Positions 34,711-43,600 of a stretch of DNA of 64,000 bases are shown here, piece by piece; position 1 is the stretch's first letter, and each line of letters opens with the position of its first letter. The translations under genes were made by a program, and so were the position numbers. Source of the stretch: Christiangramia flava JLT2011 (GTDB lineage: Bacteria; Bacteroidota; Bacteroidia; Flavobacteriales; Flavobacteriaceae). The DNA is taken from assembly GCF_001951155.1 (NCBI RefSeq), contig NZ_CP016359.1, positions 2,752,001-2,816,000 on the forward strand. Direction: 5' to 3'. Below the pieces are notes generated by a model, which had not been told where the DNA came from, made no database searches, and worked only from the letters and a program-made list of their open reading frames with translations.

Positions 34711-36942
34711 TTGAAGAAATATTACATTTTTTCTTTATTAGCGATCCAATTCCTATGGTTTGAGAGCGCTGCGCAGGATATCCCAATCATCTCCAGGGAT
34801 AGCCTCGAGGCACTATTGATAAGGGCAGACGAGCATATTTCCGCATACAATTACGAGCAAGCGATCGATGATTCCTACGAATTGATCAACCTCGCCAAAG
34901 CAAAAGACGACAACGTTTACCTTGCCCAGGCGTACAATGAACTGGGCCATATCTACCTGGACACTAAAGATACTGCCAGAGCAAAAACAAACTATTTTCT
35001 TGGTTTGCAGTATGCTTTGGAAACCAAGAATGACACGATCCTGATGCGTTCTTATAATAATCTGGGCAACATTTTCAGTGAGATCCCGGAAACTGTTCAG
35101 AAAGGAATCGATTACTATAATAAGGTAGTGGAGCTGGCTGAAAAGAATCAGGATACTTCAGAATTAATGATTCCACTGGCGAATATAGGCTGGACGTATA
35201 TGGATAGTGGGAAATTCGACAAAGGTTATCCTTATGTGCACAAGGCGCTGAAATTGATGGATCACCAGCGTATCTACCACGGTGAGGAATTCAGTACTTT
35301 CTATTCCCAGATCTATATGCTTCACGGGCGATATTTCGCTTCACGGAAAGAATATGATTCCGCCAGCGTATATTTTCAGAAATCCCTGGAAATTGCTGAA
35401 AAAGATTCACTTTTATTAGCCGCGACCGAAAGTTACCTGGAGTATGCTGACATGCTAAAGGAAAAAGGCGATTACCAAGGGGCGTACAACGCGCTGGAGA
35501 AATATAATGACCTGAATTCCCGGATCTTTGAAGCTGAAAAAATGAAGCAAATGGAGATCGCCACGGCACAATTCAATGTGAACGAGTATCGGAAGAACCT
35601 GGAAGTGATCAAACGAGAGCAACGTTACCAGAACCAGATCATCGAGAAGTCGCAGGAAAAGGTGATCGTCATGGTGCTTTCCTCGCTGGTTCTCATGTTC
35701 ATATTATTCTTTCTGAATAAGATCAACCGTGATCGTAAAAAACTGATCAACGAGCTGAAATACAAGAACCAGCAACTGAAAGAGGCGAAAGATGAAGCGG
35801 AAAAACTTTCCATGCTGAAAACCAGGTTTTTCAGTACGGTGAGCCACGAGATCCGAACTCCGCTTTACGGGGTCATTGGTTTGACTTCCTTGTTGCTGGA
35901 GGACAAGAGCCTTGCTAAACACAAGACCGATCTTCGCTCCCTTAAATTTTCTGCAGATTATCTCCTGGCGCTCATCAATGATGTGCTTCAGATGAATAAA
36001 ATGGAATCAAATCAGGTCAAGCTCGAAAACGTTTCCTTTAGTTTGAATGACCTGATTAACAGCATTACCAATAGTTTTGAATTCACCCGTCTTCAGAATA
36101 AAAATGAGATAAAGGTCCATTTGGACGAACAAATTCCGAGTTTCCTGATTGGAGATCCGGTTAGGCTGTCACAGGTACTGATGAACCTGGTGGGAAATGC
36201 CGTGAAGTTTACTGAAAGAGGGCTGATAGAAATTTCGGCTATCCAAAGAAAAAAGGAAAACAACCAGTCTTATGTCTTTTTTGAGGTGAAAGACAACGGT
36301 CCGGGTATTCCTGAAAGTAAGAAAAAGATCATTTTTGAAGAGTTTTCTCAGTTAGAATCGGCCAATTATAATTACCAGGGGACCGGTTTGGGACTGCCAA
36401 TTGTGAAAAAGCTTCTGAAGTTGTTCGGTTCACAGATTCACCTGGAAAGCAAGGAAGGTGAGGGCTCGGCTTTCAGTTTTGTCATTGCCTTTAAAGAAGA
36501 TACTTCTAAGAAGCAGGAAGTGAAAACCAGGGAAGAAAGCATCCTGGAAGATGCCGGGCAGGTTAAAAATATCCTGATCGTTGATGATAACCGAATTAAC
36601 CAGGTCGTGACCAAGCGTATTCTGGAAAAGAAGAAATTTCAGTGCGATGTGGCGGCTGATGGAATTACGGCGGTTCAGAAAGTTCGCGACGGCGAATTCG
36701 ACCTCGTTTTGATGGACCTGAACATGCCTGGTCTTAGCGGTTTTGAAGCGAGCACCGAAATACGAAAGTTCAATAAAGATATTCCACTGGTAGCCCTAAC
36801 TGCCGTTGAAGTGGAAGAAGTACGGGAAGAAATTTACGGTTCCGGGATGAACGATATCATCGTAAAACCTTACGATGTGGAGCAGTTCTATCAGATCATT
36901 TACAGAAATTTGCTGGCTAATAAGCTTTCAGAAAAAGTGTAA
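34711..36942 (+). CDS. TPR-containing hybrid sensor histidine kinase
   Basis: A 743-residue protein starting at TTG 34711; no in-frame ATG lies between the preceding stop (34690) and the signal peptide. Order: signal peptide (1-22), periplasmic TPR repeats (about 35-285), a coiled coil, one membrane helix (about 316-334), HisKA with FSTVSHEIRTPLYG (His 379), HATPase_c with LMNLVGNAVKF, DNGPGIP and GTGLGLPIV, then a receiver domain with VDDNRINQ, phospho-acceptor Asp 669 in VLMDLNMPG and the conserved Lys in IVKPY. It has no separate response regulator beside it, so output passes through an unlinked phosphotransfer protein or regulator. The signal is unknown. Confidence 0.92.
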   Translation: MKKYYIFSLLAIQFLWFESAAQDIPIISRDSLEALLIRADEHISAYNYEQAIDDSYELINLAKAKDDNVYLAQAYNELGHIYLDTKDTARAKTNYFLGLQYALETKNDTILMRSYNNLGNIFSEIPETVQKGIDYYNKVVELAEKNQDTSELMIPLANIGWTYMDSGKFDKGYPYVHKALKLMDHQRIYHGEEFSTFYSQIYMLHGRYFASRKEYDSASVYFQKSLEIAEKDSLLLAATESYLEYADMLKEKGDYQGAYNALEKYNDLNSRIFEAEKMKQMEIATAQFNVNEYRKNLEVIKREQRYQNQIIEKSQEKVIVMVLSSLVLMFILFFLNKINRDRKKLINELKYKNQQLKEAKDEAEKLSMLKTRFFSTVSHEIRTPLYGVIGLTSLLLEDKSLAKHKTDLRSLKFSADYLLALINDVLQMNKMESNQVKLENVSFSLNDLINSITNSFEFTRLQNKNEIKVHLDEQIPSFLIGDPVRLSQVLMNLVGNAVKFTERGLIEISAIQRKKENNQSYVFFEVKDNGPGIPESKKKIIFEEFSQLESANYNYQGTGLGLPIVKKLLKLFGSQIHLESKEGEGSAFSFVIAFKEDTSKKQEVKTREESILEDAGQVKNILIVDDNRINQVVTKRILEKKKFQCDVAADGITAVQKVRDGEFDLVLMDLNMPGLSGFEASTEIRKFNKDIPLVALTAVEVEEVREEIYGSGMNDIIVKPYDVEQFYQIIYRNLLANKLSEKV

Positions 36943-37740
36943 TTAGCGCGCTACCTCCTTCGCATCCTGCGAAACGCTAAAGAAATCCTTTTCAGGCATA
37001 AAAAAATGAACGTTGCTAATGGTGGCTTCTCCCAGTTTTTCACCTAAACCATTCTCAGCAGACCAGTTATGAAAATGCCACTTTTGAGGAAATGGCACCT
37101 GTTTGATCATCTTATAATTTTCGTAAACGATTATATGAGGAGATTTTTCCGCTTCCTCGGCAGCCCTGTTAAAGGTAACGATATAAGCAGCAGCCTTTAA
37201 TCTTAGGGTTTCGGGGTCCTGGTAGATCAAATACCAGTCATCTGGAGAATCCCCGATTTGTGATTGAAAAGTAAGCCTGGCGGTGTGATAGTTTTGCCCT
37301 TCCATATCCCGATCTGGCTTTTCCTCCCACATAGTCCCAGGATCTGTAAGCTTAAACGGAAGCGCAAAGAAATAAGGCCAGGTGAAAATATCAAATCGCG
37401 CACCAGTATCTATAAGATCTCCCGACTGCTGAAAAACCTTTTCCCCATCAAATATCAGGACGGTACCGTCTTTCTTTTCAAGCTTGATACGGCTTGAATT
37501 AGCGAGCATGGAGATCGTGGCATTCAGTCTGGAATTCCCGTTGAAACTTAGATCGATATCAAATGCAATCGCTTCCTGTTCCATAAATGCTACTTTATTA
37601 TGTGCCTCTTCGATATTTTCCGGAACCGAAAGTACAGGCGCAATATTCCGGTTTTCAGGAGCTTTTTCCGAAGATTTTTGATCCTGATCTTTACAGCTTA
37701 TGAAAAACAGCAATACGAAGGCGTAGAAAGAAATTTTCAT
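36943..37740 (-). CDS. DUF6503-like lipoprotein
   Basis: A 265-residue lipoprotein (lipobox LLFFISCKDQ, Cys 16). The body reads like an outer-membrane lipoprotein-sorting or LolA/LolB-type beta fold: ATISMLANSSRIKLEKKDG, LIFDGEKVFQ, DWYLIYQDPETLRLKAAAYIV and PFPQKWHF. From memory, flavobacterial homologues next to htpG were once mislabelled heat-shock protein Hsp90; it has no Hsp90 features. It is downstream of htpG on the same strand, separated by a terminator. Its stop codon directly abuts the convergent kinase stop. Confidence 0.72.
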   Translation of the reverse strand: MKISFYAFVLLFFISCKDQDQKSSEKAPENRNIAPVLSVPENIEEAHNKVAFMEQEAIAFDIDLSFNGNSRLNATISMLANSSRIKLEKKDGTVLIFDGEKVFQQSGDLIDTGARFDIFTWPYFFALPFKLTDPGTMWEEKPDRDMEGQNYHTARLTFQSQIGDSPDDWYLIYQDPETLRLKAAAYIVTFNRAAEEAEKSPHIIVYENYKMIKQVPFPQKWHFHNWSAENGLGEKLGEATISNVHFFMPEKDFFSVSQDAKEVAR

Positions 37741-37775
37741 CTGAATGATTTTCCATAAAAGTAAAAAGATGGTAC

Positions 37776-37806
37776 AAAAAAAGCCGCTCAGGAGAACGGC
37801 TTTTTA
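37776..37806 (-). terminator. Terminator after htpG
   Basis: AAAAAGCCG pairs with CGGCTTTTT around an 11-nt loop. On the minus strand a T-run follows, 19 bp after the htpG stop. Confidence 0.8.
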
Positions 37807-37824
37807 AAAAAACTAAACTTTAGA

Positions 37825-39711
37825 TTACTTAACCATTTCAAAACTACGCTTGATGAAGGCTGTCAATTCCTCACCTTTTAGTAAGTTTTGTGAAAGCCTT
37901 GCAAGGTCAAGTGATTGCTTGATCAAACGCTGCTGTTTTTTCTCGGTCTTGGTGTTCAGAATGTTGGAAATCAACTCGTGGTTGGTATTGACCACGAGAT
38001 TGTACATTTCAGGCATATTGCCCATTCCAAACATTCCGCCGCCACCGGTTTGCTGCATTTCTTTCATACGACGCATGAACTCAGGTTGCGTGATAATTAA
38101 TGGCGCCTCGTGACTATCCATTGCTTCGAGCTGAATCGTATATTTTTCCGAAGGGATCACTTTTTCAAGGTCAGCTTTCAGTTTTTCTTTTTCTTCGTCG
38201 GAAAGTTTCGAGATCTTTTCCTCGTCTTTTTTGATGAGGTTATCAACGTGATCTGAATCTACACGAACAAATGAAATATTTTCTTTAGAAGATTCCAGTT
38301 TTTGCAGGAGGTGTGAAACGATAGGGGAATCGAGCATCAGCACGGTGTAGCCTTTATCTTTCGCAGCCTGGATATAACTATGCTGCTCATCTTCGTTGGA
38401 AGCATAGAGAATTACCAGTTTTCCATCCTTATCGGTATGATTTTCCTTGATCGCGGTTTCCAGTTCCTCAAAAGTGTAATATTTCTTATCGGTGGTAGGG
38501 AATAAAGCGAATTTTTCGGCTTTATCGAAGAATTTTTCTTCGGTAAGCATTCCGTATTCGATCACGATCTTGATATCATCCCACTTCTTTTCAAAATCTT
38601 CGCGGTTTTCATTGAAAAGGCTCTTCAGTTTATCGGCGACTTTCCGGGTGATGTAGCTGGAAATCTTTTTCACAGCACCATCGGCCTGCAGGTAGGAACG
38701 AGAAACGTTCAGCGGAATATCCGGAGAATCGATGACTCCTCGCAACATCGTGAGAAATTCCGGAACGATTCCTTCCACATTATCGGTCACGAAAACCTGG
38801 TTTTGATACAGTTGGATTTTATCCTTCTGAATGTTCATGTCTTTAGACATTCTAGGGAAATACAGTATTCCGGTAAGGTTAAAAGGATAATCAACGTTCA
38901 GGTGAATGTGGAATAAGGGATCTTCGAACTGCATTGGGTACAATTCGCGATAGAAGTTTTTATAATCTTCTTCTTTAAGATCGGTAGGCTGTTTTGTCCA
39001 GGCCGGTTCCGGGTTATTGATGATATTATCCGCCGTTTTTGTTTCCGGCTTCGCATCCTCTGCCGCATCTTCTGGTAAGGGAAGGGTTTCTTCTCGGGTA
39101 CCAAATTTGATCGGAATTGGCATGAACTTATTATACTTGGTCAATAATTGTTCAATGCGGTGCTCTTCCAAAAACTCCTTATCCTCCTCGTTGATGTGAA
39201 GGATCACCTCGGTTCCGTGCTCTTTCTTCTCAGCATCTTCCAGGGTAAATTCTGTAGTACCCTCACAGATCCAGTGAGCGGCAGGGGCATCTTTATAAGA
39301 TTTGGTGAGGATTTCTACTTTGTTGGCCACCATAAAGGCAGAATAGAAACCAAGACCAAAATGGCCAATAATACCGCTGTCTTTAGCCGAATCTTTATAT
39401 TTTTCCAGGAATTCTTCAGCACCTGAAAAAGCCACTTCATTAATGTATTTTTCAACTTCTTCTTTGGTCATCCCAATTCCCTGGTCAATAATATGAAGGG
39501 TATTGTTGTCTTTGTTGATGCGTACCTCAATCTGAGGGTTTCCATATTCCACCTTAGCTTCTCCCAGCCTGGTGAGGTGTTTCAGTTTTAAAGTTGCATC
39601 GGTCGCATTTGAAATAAGCTCTCTCAGGAAAATCTCATGATCGCTGTAGAGAAATTTCTTGATGAGCGGAAAAATGTTTTCAACTGATACATTTATTTTT
39701 CCGGTTGCCAT
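37825..39711 (-). CDS. htpG: Molecular chaperone HtpG (Hsp90)
   Basis: A 628-residue cytosolic ATP-dependent chaperone. The N-terminal GHKL ATPase has LRELISNATDATLK, IIDQGIGMT, GHFGLGFYSAFMVA and HGTEVILHI. The middle domain includes LNVSRSYLQ, and the C-terminal dimerisation domain ends the protein. Length and order are normal. It is divergent from the TetR-like gene across a 199-bp intergenic region. I see no CIRCE element. Confidence 0.97.
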   Translation of the reverse strand: MATGKINVSVENIFPLIKKFLYSDHEIFLRELISNATDATLKLKHLTRLGEAKVEYGNPQIEVRINKDNNTLHIIDQGIGMTKEEVEKYINEVAFSGAEEFLEKYKDSAKDSGIIGHFGLGFYSAFMVANKVEILTKSYKDAPAAHWICEGTTEFTLEDAEKKEHGTEVILHINEEDKEFLEEHRIEQLLTKYNKFMPIPIKFGTREETLPLPEDAAEDAKPETKTADNIINNPEPAWTKQPTDLKEEDYKNFYRELYPMQFEDPLFHIHLNVDYPFNLTGILYFPRMSKDMNIQKDKIQLYQNQVFVTDNVEGIVPEFLTMLRGVIDSPDIPLNVSRSYLQADGAVKKISSYITRKVADKLKSLFNENREDFEKKWDDIKIVIEYGMLTEEKFFDKAEKFALFPTTDKKYYTFEELETAIKENHTDKDGKLVILYASNEDEQHSYIQAAKDKGYTVLMLDSPIVSHLLQKLESSKENISFVRVDSDHVDNLIKKDEEKISKLSDEEKEKLKADLEKVIPSEKYTIQLEAMDSHEAPLIITQPEFMRRMKEMQQTGGGGMFGMGNMPEMYNLVVNTNHELISNILNTKTEKKQQRLIKQSLDLARLSQNLLKGEELTAFIKRSFEMVK

Positions 39712-39807
39712 ATGTTATGTTTTAAATTTTTAGCTGTTTCTACCTTTTCAAAAAAAATACCATTGCGATCTCGCTGACAAACTGGCACCGATTGTAATTA
39801 CTTCGGC

Positions 39808-39819
39808 AGACGTGCGTCT
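39808..39819. promoter_or_regulatory. Short inverted repeat in the htpG/tetR intergenic region
   Basis: AGACG-TG-CGTCT is a 5-bp inverted repeat with a 2-bp centre in an otherwise AT-rich 199-bp divergent region. It could be a regulator site; it is too short to be sure. Confidence 0.25.
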
Positions 39820-39848
39820 AAATCAATGAATTAAAATTTAACAAAGTT

Positions 39849-39880
39849 TTGTTTAATGTTTTTTAATATAAATTAAACAA
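39849..39880. promoter_or_regulatory. Perfect 9-bp inverted repeat, candidate TetR operator
   Basis: TTGTTTAAT (39849-39857) and ATTAAACAA (39872-39880) are perfect inverted repeats separated by 14 bp, just upstream of the predicted -7 element (39886-39893) of the TetR-like gene. Autoregulation through such palindromes is common for TetR proteins, though the usual centre is shorter. Confidence 0.4.
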
Positions 39881-39885
39881 TTAAT

Positions 39886-39893
39886 TATTTTTG
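39886..39893 (+). promoter_or_regulatory. Candidate -7 element of the TetR-like gene
   Basis: TATTTTTG is a perfect TAnnTTTG match, 17 bp before ATG 39911. The -33 region falls inside the inverted repeat at 39849-39880. Confidence 0.45.
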
Positions 39894-39910
39894 ATACAAA
39901 GAGAAAGGTT

Positions 39911-40582
39911 ATGGCGAAGAAGACTGTAAATAAATCGACTACCAAAAAGCCAAATGCAGACCGGCTTATAGAATGGTACATGGCTTATACGCTGGAAAAC
40001 GAACAGGCGCCTAAGAGCGTTTATAAATTTGCCAAGGAACACCAAATTGAAGAAGCTGATTTTTACCGTTTCTTCGGAAGTTTTGACGGATTGAGAAATG
40101 ATATTTGGAAGAGGTTTTACGGAAATACGATTTCTGTGATGGAGGCTTCAAAAGAATACCAGGAGTTTACCAGCAGGGAAAAACTACTAACGTTCTTTTA
40201 CACCCTATTTGAAGTTCTTTCGGCAAACAGAAGTTATGTATTATTTGTATTGAACCAATATGAGATGCCACTTAAGAATCTGGAACAGCTTCGAGGTTTG
40301 AGGAAAAAGATTAGATCTTTTGCGAAACAATTGGTGGCTGATGACAATCAGGAAAAATCGATCAAAATATTACAAAAAAGCGAAATGATTTTTGCAGAAG
40401 CTGTTTGGATACAATTTTTGTTTCTGCTGAAATTCTGGGCAAATGATAACAGTCCGGCTTTTGAAAGTACTGATGTTGCCATCGAGAAATCTGTGAATAC
40501 TGCTTTTGACGTTTTTGATAACACCCCCCTGGAACGAATCATTGATTTTGGGAAATTCCTATGGAAAGAAAAAATGGTATAG
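39911..40582 (+). CDS. TetR-like transcriptional regulator
   Basis: A 223-residue protein with a basic N-terminal tail (KKTVNKSTTKK) and an HTH-like segment at about residues 35-65 (SVYKFAKEHQIEEADFYRFFGSFDGLR) that matches the TetR pattern of recognition helix plus FY.F.GS. The C-terminal all-helical part would hold the ligand and dimer interface. It directly precedes the AarF-like kinase gene (stop TAG and ATG abut), so the pair is an operon. From memory, this pairing is common in Flavobacteriaceae. Confidence 0.78.
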   Translation: MAKKTVNKSTTKKPNADRLIEWYMAYTLENEQAPKSVYKFAKEHQIEEADFYRFFGSFDGLRNDIWKRFYGNTISVMEASKEYQEFTSREKLLTFFYTLFEVLSANRSYVLFVLNQYEMPLKNLEQLRGLRKKIRSFAKQLVADDNQEKSIKILQKSEMIFAEAVWIQFLFLLKFWANDNSPAFESTDVAIEKSVNTAFDVFDNTPLERIIDFGKFLWKEKMV

Positions 40583-41872
40583 ATGAAAACCATTGATAAA
40601 ATACCAACGGGTAAGCTTGGGCGAACCAGCAAACTGGTTCAGACCGGGGTGAAAATTGGGGGTAATTACCTAAAATATTATGGTAAAAAAGCCTTTAACC
40701 CGGAATATACTAAAGATGAACTCAACGAAAGCAATGCCAGTGACATCTATGATGGTTTGAAAAGTCTGAAGGGTAGTGCTTTGAAAGTGGCCCAGATGCT
40801 TTCCATGGAAAAGAACCTACTGCCTCAGGCTTACGTGGAGAAATTCAGCCTTGCACAATTTAGTGTGCCGCCGTTATCCGCACCCTTGGTACGTAAAACC
40901 TTTAAGAAATATCACGGGAAATACCCGGAAGAACTATACGATACGTTTGCAACCCACTCGGTTAACGCTGCCAGCATCGGTCAGGTGCACCAAGCGACGA
41001 AAAATGGGAAGAATCTTGCTGTGAAAATCCAATATCCGGGGGTTGCAGACAGTATCAGTTCCGATCTGGCAATGGTCAAGCCAATAGCTTTGAAGATGTT
41101 TAATCTTTCGGCTAAAGATTCTGAAAAGTATTTCCGGGAAGTGGAGGGGAAGTTGCTGGAAGAGACCGATTATATTCTGGAAGTCAAACAAAGTAAGGAA
41201 ATTTCCGAAGCCTGCGAGATAATTCCAAATCTTCGTTTTCCAAAATACTATGAAGATCTATCAAGCGAACGGATTATTACGATGGACTGGATGCAGGGAA
41301 CGCATCTAAGCGATTTTATCAAACAGAATCATTCGCAGGAAGCCAGGAATCAGGTAGGTCAGGCTCTATGGGATTTTTATATGTTTCAGATCCATGAATT
41401 GCGGAAAGTGCATGCTGATCCTCACCCGGGAAATTTCCTGGTTGATGAGAATAACCAGTTGATCGCGATCGATTTTGGATGCATTAAATACATTCCCGAA
41501 GAATTTTACAAGCCTTATTTTTCACTGGTAGATCGTTCCAAATTAGAAGATGACACCTTCTTTGATCGAAAATTGGTCGAGTTGGAAATTCTTCATCAGG
41601 ATGATTCGGAAAAAGAAAAAGCATTTTTCCGCGAAATGTTTCGGGAAATGTTCACTATGTTTTCCACTCCCTTTCAGAAAAAGAAATTTGATTTTTCAGA
41701 TGAAGATTTTTGGAATCATCTAACAAGGCTTAGCGAGCGCTATTCCAAAGACCAGGAACTCCGAAAAATGAATGGAAACCGCGGGAGCAGGCATTTTATA
41801 TATATGAGCAGAACATTTTTTGGCCTTTATAATTTACTTCATGATCTGGAGGCCGTAATTAATATAGACTAG
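40583..41872 (+). CDS. AarF/ABC1/UbiB family kinase-like protein
   Basis: A 429-residue member of the UbiB atypical kinase family, linked to quinone biosynthesis and lipid homeostasis. Family features are the Ala-rich N-terminal KxGQ-like segment LKVAQMLSMEKNLLP, SIGQVHQAT, AVKIQYPGV, the catalytic HADPHPGNFLV and the metal-binding IAIDFGCIK. No C-terminal membrane helices are obvious. It is co-transcribed with the TetR-like gene, which suggests its expression responds to a small hydrophobic ligand. Confidence 0.9.
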   Translation: MKTIDKIPTGKLGRTSKLVQTGVKIGGNYLKYYGKKAFNPEYTKDELNESNASDIYDGLKSLKGSALKVAQMLSMEKNLLPQAYVEKFSLAQFSVPPLSAPLVRKTFKKYHGKYPEELYDTFATHSVNAASIGQVHQATKNGKNLAVKIQYPGVADSISSDLAMVKPIALKMFNLSAKDSEKYFREVEGKLLEETDYILEVKQSKEISEACEIIPNLRFPKYYEDLSSERIITMDWMQGTHLSDFIKQNHSQEARNQVGQALWDFYMFQIHELRKVHADPHPGNFLVDENNQLIAIDFGCIKYIPEEFYKPYFSLVDRSKLEDDTFFDRKLVELEILHQDDSEKEKAFFREMFREMFTMFSTPFQKKKFDFSDEDFWNHLTRLSERYSKDQELRKMNGNRGSRHFIYMSRTFFGLYNLLHDLEAVINID

Positions 41873-41919
41873 TATAAGAGTTTGATCTCTTGATGATTGA
41901 TTTATTGGTTAGGTTGTTG

Positions 41920-41961
41920 GAAAGCGTGGTGACTACTTTGGTCACCGCGCTTTCTTAGTTT
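41920..41961 (+). terminator. Terminator after the aarF-like gene
   Basis: GAAAGCG-TGGTGAC pairs with GTCACCG-CGCTTTC around a 7-nt loop, followed by TTAGTTTT. The stem is long and GC-rich. Confidence 0.75.
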
Positions 41962-42012
41962 TACTGAAACCTGTAAGTGGATATGACTATTCTTTAGTAT
42001 ATTGCGCGCCGA

Positions 42013-42020
42013 TATTTTTG
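42013..42020 (+). promoter_or_regulatory. Candidate -7 element of the fabH-like gene
   Basis: TATTTTTG matches TAnnTTTG, 53 bp before ATG 42074. No clear -33 TTTG was found at 17-22 bp upstream. Confidence 0.35.
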
Positions 42021-42073
42021 AATAATTGCTTAAATTTAATAAGCTTCATTTTTAATTATTTAATTTTTGGTCT

Positions 42074-43084
42074 ATGTATCAGTCTAAAATTGCGGGATTA
42101 GGAAAGTATGTCCCGGAAAACGTGGTGACAAATGATGATCTTTCCAAGATGATGGACACCAATGATGAGTGGATTACCGAACGTACGGGTATTAAGGAAA
42201 GGCGACACATCAAAAAAGGGGATGGAAACACCACAGCCAGTATGGGTGCGAAGGCCGCAAAGATTGCTTTGGAAAGGGCTAAAATATCCAAAGACGATGT
42301 AGACCTGATTGTTTTCGCAACGCTAAGTCCAGATTATTATTTCCCTGGATGTGGCGTACAGGTCCAGGAAATGCTGGATATTCACACCTGTCCTGCCTTA
42401 GATGTTCGCAACCAGTGTAGTGGGTTTGTCTATGCACTTTCTGTGGCTGATCAATTCATTAAAACCGGAATGTATAAGAACGTTTTGGTGATAGGTAGTG
42501 AAAATCACAGTGGCGGGCTAGATTTTACCACTCGAGGCCGTTCAGTGTCGGTGATATTTGGAGATGGCGCAGGAGCCGCAGTCTTGACGCGAAGTGATCA
42601 CAATGGTCAGGGGATTTTGTCTACCCATCTTCATTCAGAAGGAAAGCATGCGTTGGAACTGTCTTTAAAAGGGCCAAGTACCAATCATTGGGTGCCAGAA
42701 ATCATCGCTGAAAACCCACAAGGGGATGATATTCCATATTACCCGTACATGAATGGACAGTTCGTATTCAAAAATGCGGTAGTTCGTTTTTCCGAGGTAA
42801 TCAATGAAGGACTTCAGGCTAACGGATTGGATATAAAGGATATCGATATGCTCATTCCGCACCAGGCAAATTTGAGGATTTCACAGTTCATTCAGCAAAA
42901 ATTCCGATTGCCGGATGAGAAAGTCTATAATAATATTCAGCGCTACGGAAATACCACAGCTGCGTCCATACCCATTGCGCTTACTGAAGCCTGGGAAGAA
43001 GGCAGGATCAAGGATGAGGATGTGGTTGTTTTGGCTGCTTTTGGTAGCGGGTTTACCTGGGGAAGCGCGATTATAAAATGGTAA
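42074..43084 (+). CDS. 3-oxoacyl-ACP synthase III family protein (FabH-like)
   Basis: A 336-residue thiolase-fold condensing enzyme that would start fatty-acid chains or make a related beta-keto product. The catalytic triad is visible: Cys in DVRNQCSGFVYAL, His in LIPHQANLRI and Asn in YGNTTAASIPIAL. GDGAGAAVL is also typical. The Cys context (NQCSGF) differs from the AxCAGF of classical FabH, so this may be a specialised paralogue rather than the housekeeping enzyme; no fatty-acid genes are adjacent. It abuts the convergent small-membrane-protein gene with zero spacing. Confidence 0.88.
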   Translation: MYQSKIAGLGKYVPENVVTNDDLSKMMDTNDEWITERTGIKERRHIKKGDGNTTASMGAKAAKIALERAKISKDDVDLIVFATLSPDYYFPGCGVQVQEMLDIHTCPALDVRNQCSGFVYALSVADQFIKTGMYKNVLVIGSENHSGGLDFTTRGRSVSVIFGDGAGAAVLTRSDHNGQGILSTHLHSEGKHALELSLKGPSTNHWVPEIIAENPQGDDIPYYPYMNGQFVFKNAVVRFSEVINEGLQANGLDIKDIDMLIPHQANLRISQFIQQKFRLPDEKVYNNIQRYGNTTAASIPIALTEAWEEGRIKDEDVVVLAAFGSGFTWGSAIIKW

Positions 43085-43291
43085 TCACACGCCTTTAAAA
43101 TATTTGTACAAGTCGTAGATCCCAATTCCGATAAGAACTAAAGACAGGAGGACGCCGAAAGTATCGGTCTCCTCCATTTGTGTTTTTTGCCATAAACGAA
43201 AAGCTCCATAACCCAAGAAGAGAATTCCCAAAACGAGGTTCCAGATATTTTTATTTTTTACCGGTTGGTTTTCAGTAGCGTTTTCACTCAT
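43085..43291 (-). CDS. Small two-helix membrane protein
   Basis: A 68-residue protein with a polar N terminus (MSENATENQPVKNK), two hydrophobic helices (about residues 17-33 and 44-60) and a basic end (DLYKYFKGV). I start at ATG 43291; the longer frame from 43324 overlaps the upstream gene further. It overlaps the DUF2007 gene by 8 bp, suggesting co-translation. Family and function are unknown. Confidence 0.65.
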   Translation of the reverse strand: MSENATENQPVKNKNIWNLVLGILFLGYGAFRLWQKTQMEETDTFGVLLSLVLIGIGIYDLYKYFKGV

Positions 43292-43529
43292 TTTCGAAGT
43301 CTTTTGGAAAGGTGGTTTTGGCAATATTCACCGCTTCGGTATAATGGCTCTGCAATACAAATAGTTGAACCTGGCCGGGGAGTCCGCCGCCAAACCCCGC
43401 CCGTAAACCGGAATCAAAATCATTTCTTACCCGGGAGTGAATGCCCGATTTATCGAACATTTCCTGTAAATATTGCACATTGGTCTCAGAACCAGTGTAT
43501 ACGCGCTTGTAAGTTTCTTCGGTACTCAT
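43284..43529 (-). CDS. DUF2007-type putative signal-transducing protein
   Basis: An 81-residue protein with the DUF2007 pattern: YKRVYTGSETNVQYLQEMFDKSGI, an acidic Gly-rich loop and LFVLQSHYTEAVNIAKTTF. The family adopts a ferredoxin-like, GlnB-resembling fold with no defined role. It shares an 8-bp overlap with the small membrane protein gene downstream, a pairing that could mean a membrane-tethered complex. Confidence 0.78.
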   Translation of the reverse strand: MSTEETYKRVYTGSETNVQYLQEMFDKSGIHSRVRNDFDSGLRAGFGGGLPGQVQLFVLQSHYTEAVNIAKTTFPKDFENE

Positions 43530-43600
43530 AGTAGTTCAATTGAGCTTCTAAAGTACCAAAAACTGTTTATGCTGGCCTATTGTTTAAAGGGAAATTAACG

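Noticed and set aside
39712..39910. CIRCE/HrcA heat-shock operator upstream of htpG
   Set aside because: The TTAGCACTC-N9-GAGTGCTAA pattern is absent.
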